Shown piece by piece: positions 4,921-5,518 of a stretch of 5,518 nt of DNA. Under the pieces are notes generated by a model. The model was given only the letters and a program-made list of their open reading frames with translations, was not told where the DNA came from and did no database searches. This DNA comes from Micrococcales bacterium (GTDB lineage: Bacteria > Actinomycetota > Actinomycetes > Actinomycetales > Microbacteriaceae), in the NCBI GenBank assembly GCA_947448975.1, contig CANFPR010000066.1:1-5518 (forward strand). Reading direction: 5' to 3'. Numbering within the stretch: position 1 is the stretch's first letter; every line of letters begins with the position of its first letter. Both the position numbers and the translations under genes were made by a program.

Positions 4921-5518
4921 TGACTGACGCAACTGTAAAGGCTCCAAAGGCCGCAAAGGCTGCCGCTGGCAAGGCTCTGCCTCGCCTAAAGGCCGAGTAC
5001 CGCAAAGAGATCATCGCTGCGCTTACCAAGGAGTTTGGTTTCACCAACCCTCACCAGGTGCCGAACCTCACAAAGATCGTTGTGAACATGGGTGTCGGCG
5101 ACGCCGCTAAAGATGGCAAGCTCATCGATGGCGCTGTCAAAGACCTCACCGCAATCACCGGCCAGAAGCCACAGGTTAACTTGGCTCGCAAGTCGATCGC
5201 TCAGTTCAAGCTGCGCGAAGGCCAGGCCATCGGTGCGCACGTTACCCTTCGCGGTGACCGCATGTGGGAGTTCCTCGACCGCCTACTAAACCTTGCACTG
5301 CCTCGCATCCGTGACTTCCGCGGTCTAAGCGACAAGCAGTTCGACGGCAACGGTAACTACACCTTCGGTCTCTCAGAGCAGAACGTATTCCACGAGATCA
5401 ACCAGGATTCCATCGACCGCGCCCGCGGTATGGACATCACTGTTGTGACCACCGCCAAAAACAACGATGAGGGCCGTGCGCTTCTACGCGCGCTCGGTTT
5501 CCCGTTCAAGACCAACTA
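4920..5518 (+). CDS. rplE: 50S ribosomal protein L5 (uL5), cut at the window end
   Basis: uL5 binds 5S rRNA, places it in the central protuberance and contacts P-site tRNA and the 30S head (bridge B1b). The frame stays open from the ATG at 4920 for 199 codons and ends with the two bases TA. Since family members end at about [10 protein letters not shown] plus a few residues, those two bases are probably the start of a TAA or TAG stop, and the protein is probably complete at 199 residues. Conserved parts are [17 protein letters not shown] (49-65), [44 protein letters not shown] (79-122), [11 protein letters not shown] (126-136) and [20 protein letters not shown] (141-160). Residues 1-20 form an Ala/Lys-rich leader ([20 protein letters not shown]) absent from E. 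coli L5 (179 residues). The start overlaps the rplX stop by one base and has AAGGA 6 bases upstream. Confidence 0.96.
   Translation, partial: MTDATVKAPKAAKAAAGKALPRLKAEYRKEIIAALTKEFGFTNPHQVPNLTKIVVNMGVGDAAKDGKLIDGAVKDLTAITGQKPQVNLARKSIAQFKLREGQAIGAHVTLRGDRMWEFLDRLLNLALPRIRDFRGLSDKQFDGNGNYTFGLSEQNVFHEINQDSIDRARGMDITVVTTAKNNDEGRALLRALGFPFKTN

Noticed and set aside
4905..4980. S8-binding regulatory site at the start of rplE, as in the E. coli spc operon
   Set aside because: I could not find a convincing stem with the S8-site features in this stretch by eye; a covariance search would be needed to claim it.
1..5518. Mobile elements, tRNA genes, CRISPR arrays or an inserted accessory system
   Set aside because: Nearly every base is in a conserved ribosomal protein gene in canonical order; no inverted-repeat ends, transposase, spaced repeats or tRNA-like fold was seen.

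Overview
The window is a ribosomal-protein gene cluster of the bacterial S10-spc type, entirely on the + strand and almost without gaps. Twelve genes can be read: rplD (5' end missing), rplW, rplB, rpsS, rplV, rpsC, rplP, rpmC, rpsQ, then a 54-base gap, then rplN, rplX and rplE (cut at the window end within or just before its stop codon). The order is the canonical one: the first nine are the distal S10 operon and the last three begin the spc operon.

The proteins point to an actinobacterium, most likely a Microbacteriaceae-like member of the Micrococcales. Evidence includes S17 with the [12 protein letters not shown]-terminal block, L14 with [15 protein letters not shown]24 with [10 protein letters not shown], and L5 ending [10 protein letters not shown]. 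Base composition by eye is in the mid-to-high 50s % GC, lower than in most soil actinobacteria. Stops are TAA in ten of the eleven genes whose stop is visible, and CTA is a common leucine codon while TTA was not seen. This would fit a small-genome freshwater lineage of the Rhodoluna/Aquiluna kind, but that placement is inference and needs a phylogeny.

Layout: 1-458 uL4; 461-760 uL23; 783-1619 uL2; 1635-1916 uS19; 1916-2308 uL22; 2308-3096 uS3; 3099-3518 uL16; 3518-3820 uL29; 3823-4122 uS17; 4123-4176 intergenic with a hairpin and a possible -10 box; 4177-4545 uL14; 4549-4920 uL24; 4920-5518 uL5. Four junctions are one-base TAATG overlaps and four others have gaps of 2-3 bases, so translational coupling is likely throughout. 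No gene is supported on the - strand.

All products are ribosome parts: S3, S17 and S19 in the 30S subunit, the rest in the 50S. I see no undescribed system here. The points worth a second look are small-scale: the boundary hairpin, rare AGA/AGG arginine codons placed only in Shine-Dalgarno-like sites at gene ends, repeated C-terminal codons that form the next gene's ribosome binding site, and Ala-rich extensions on several proteins, two of which resemble each other across the rpmC/rpsQ junction.
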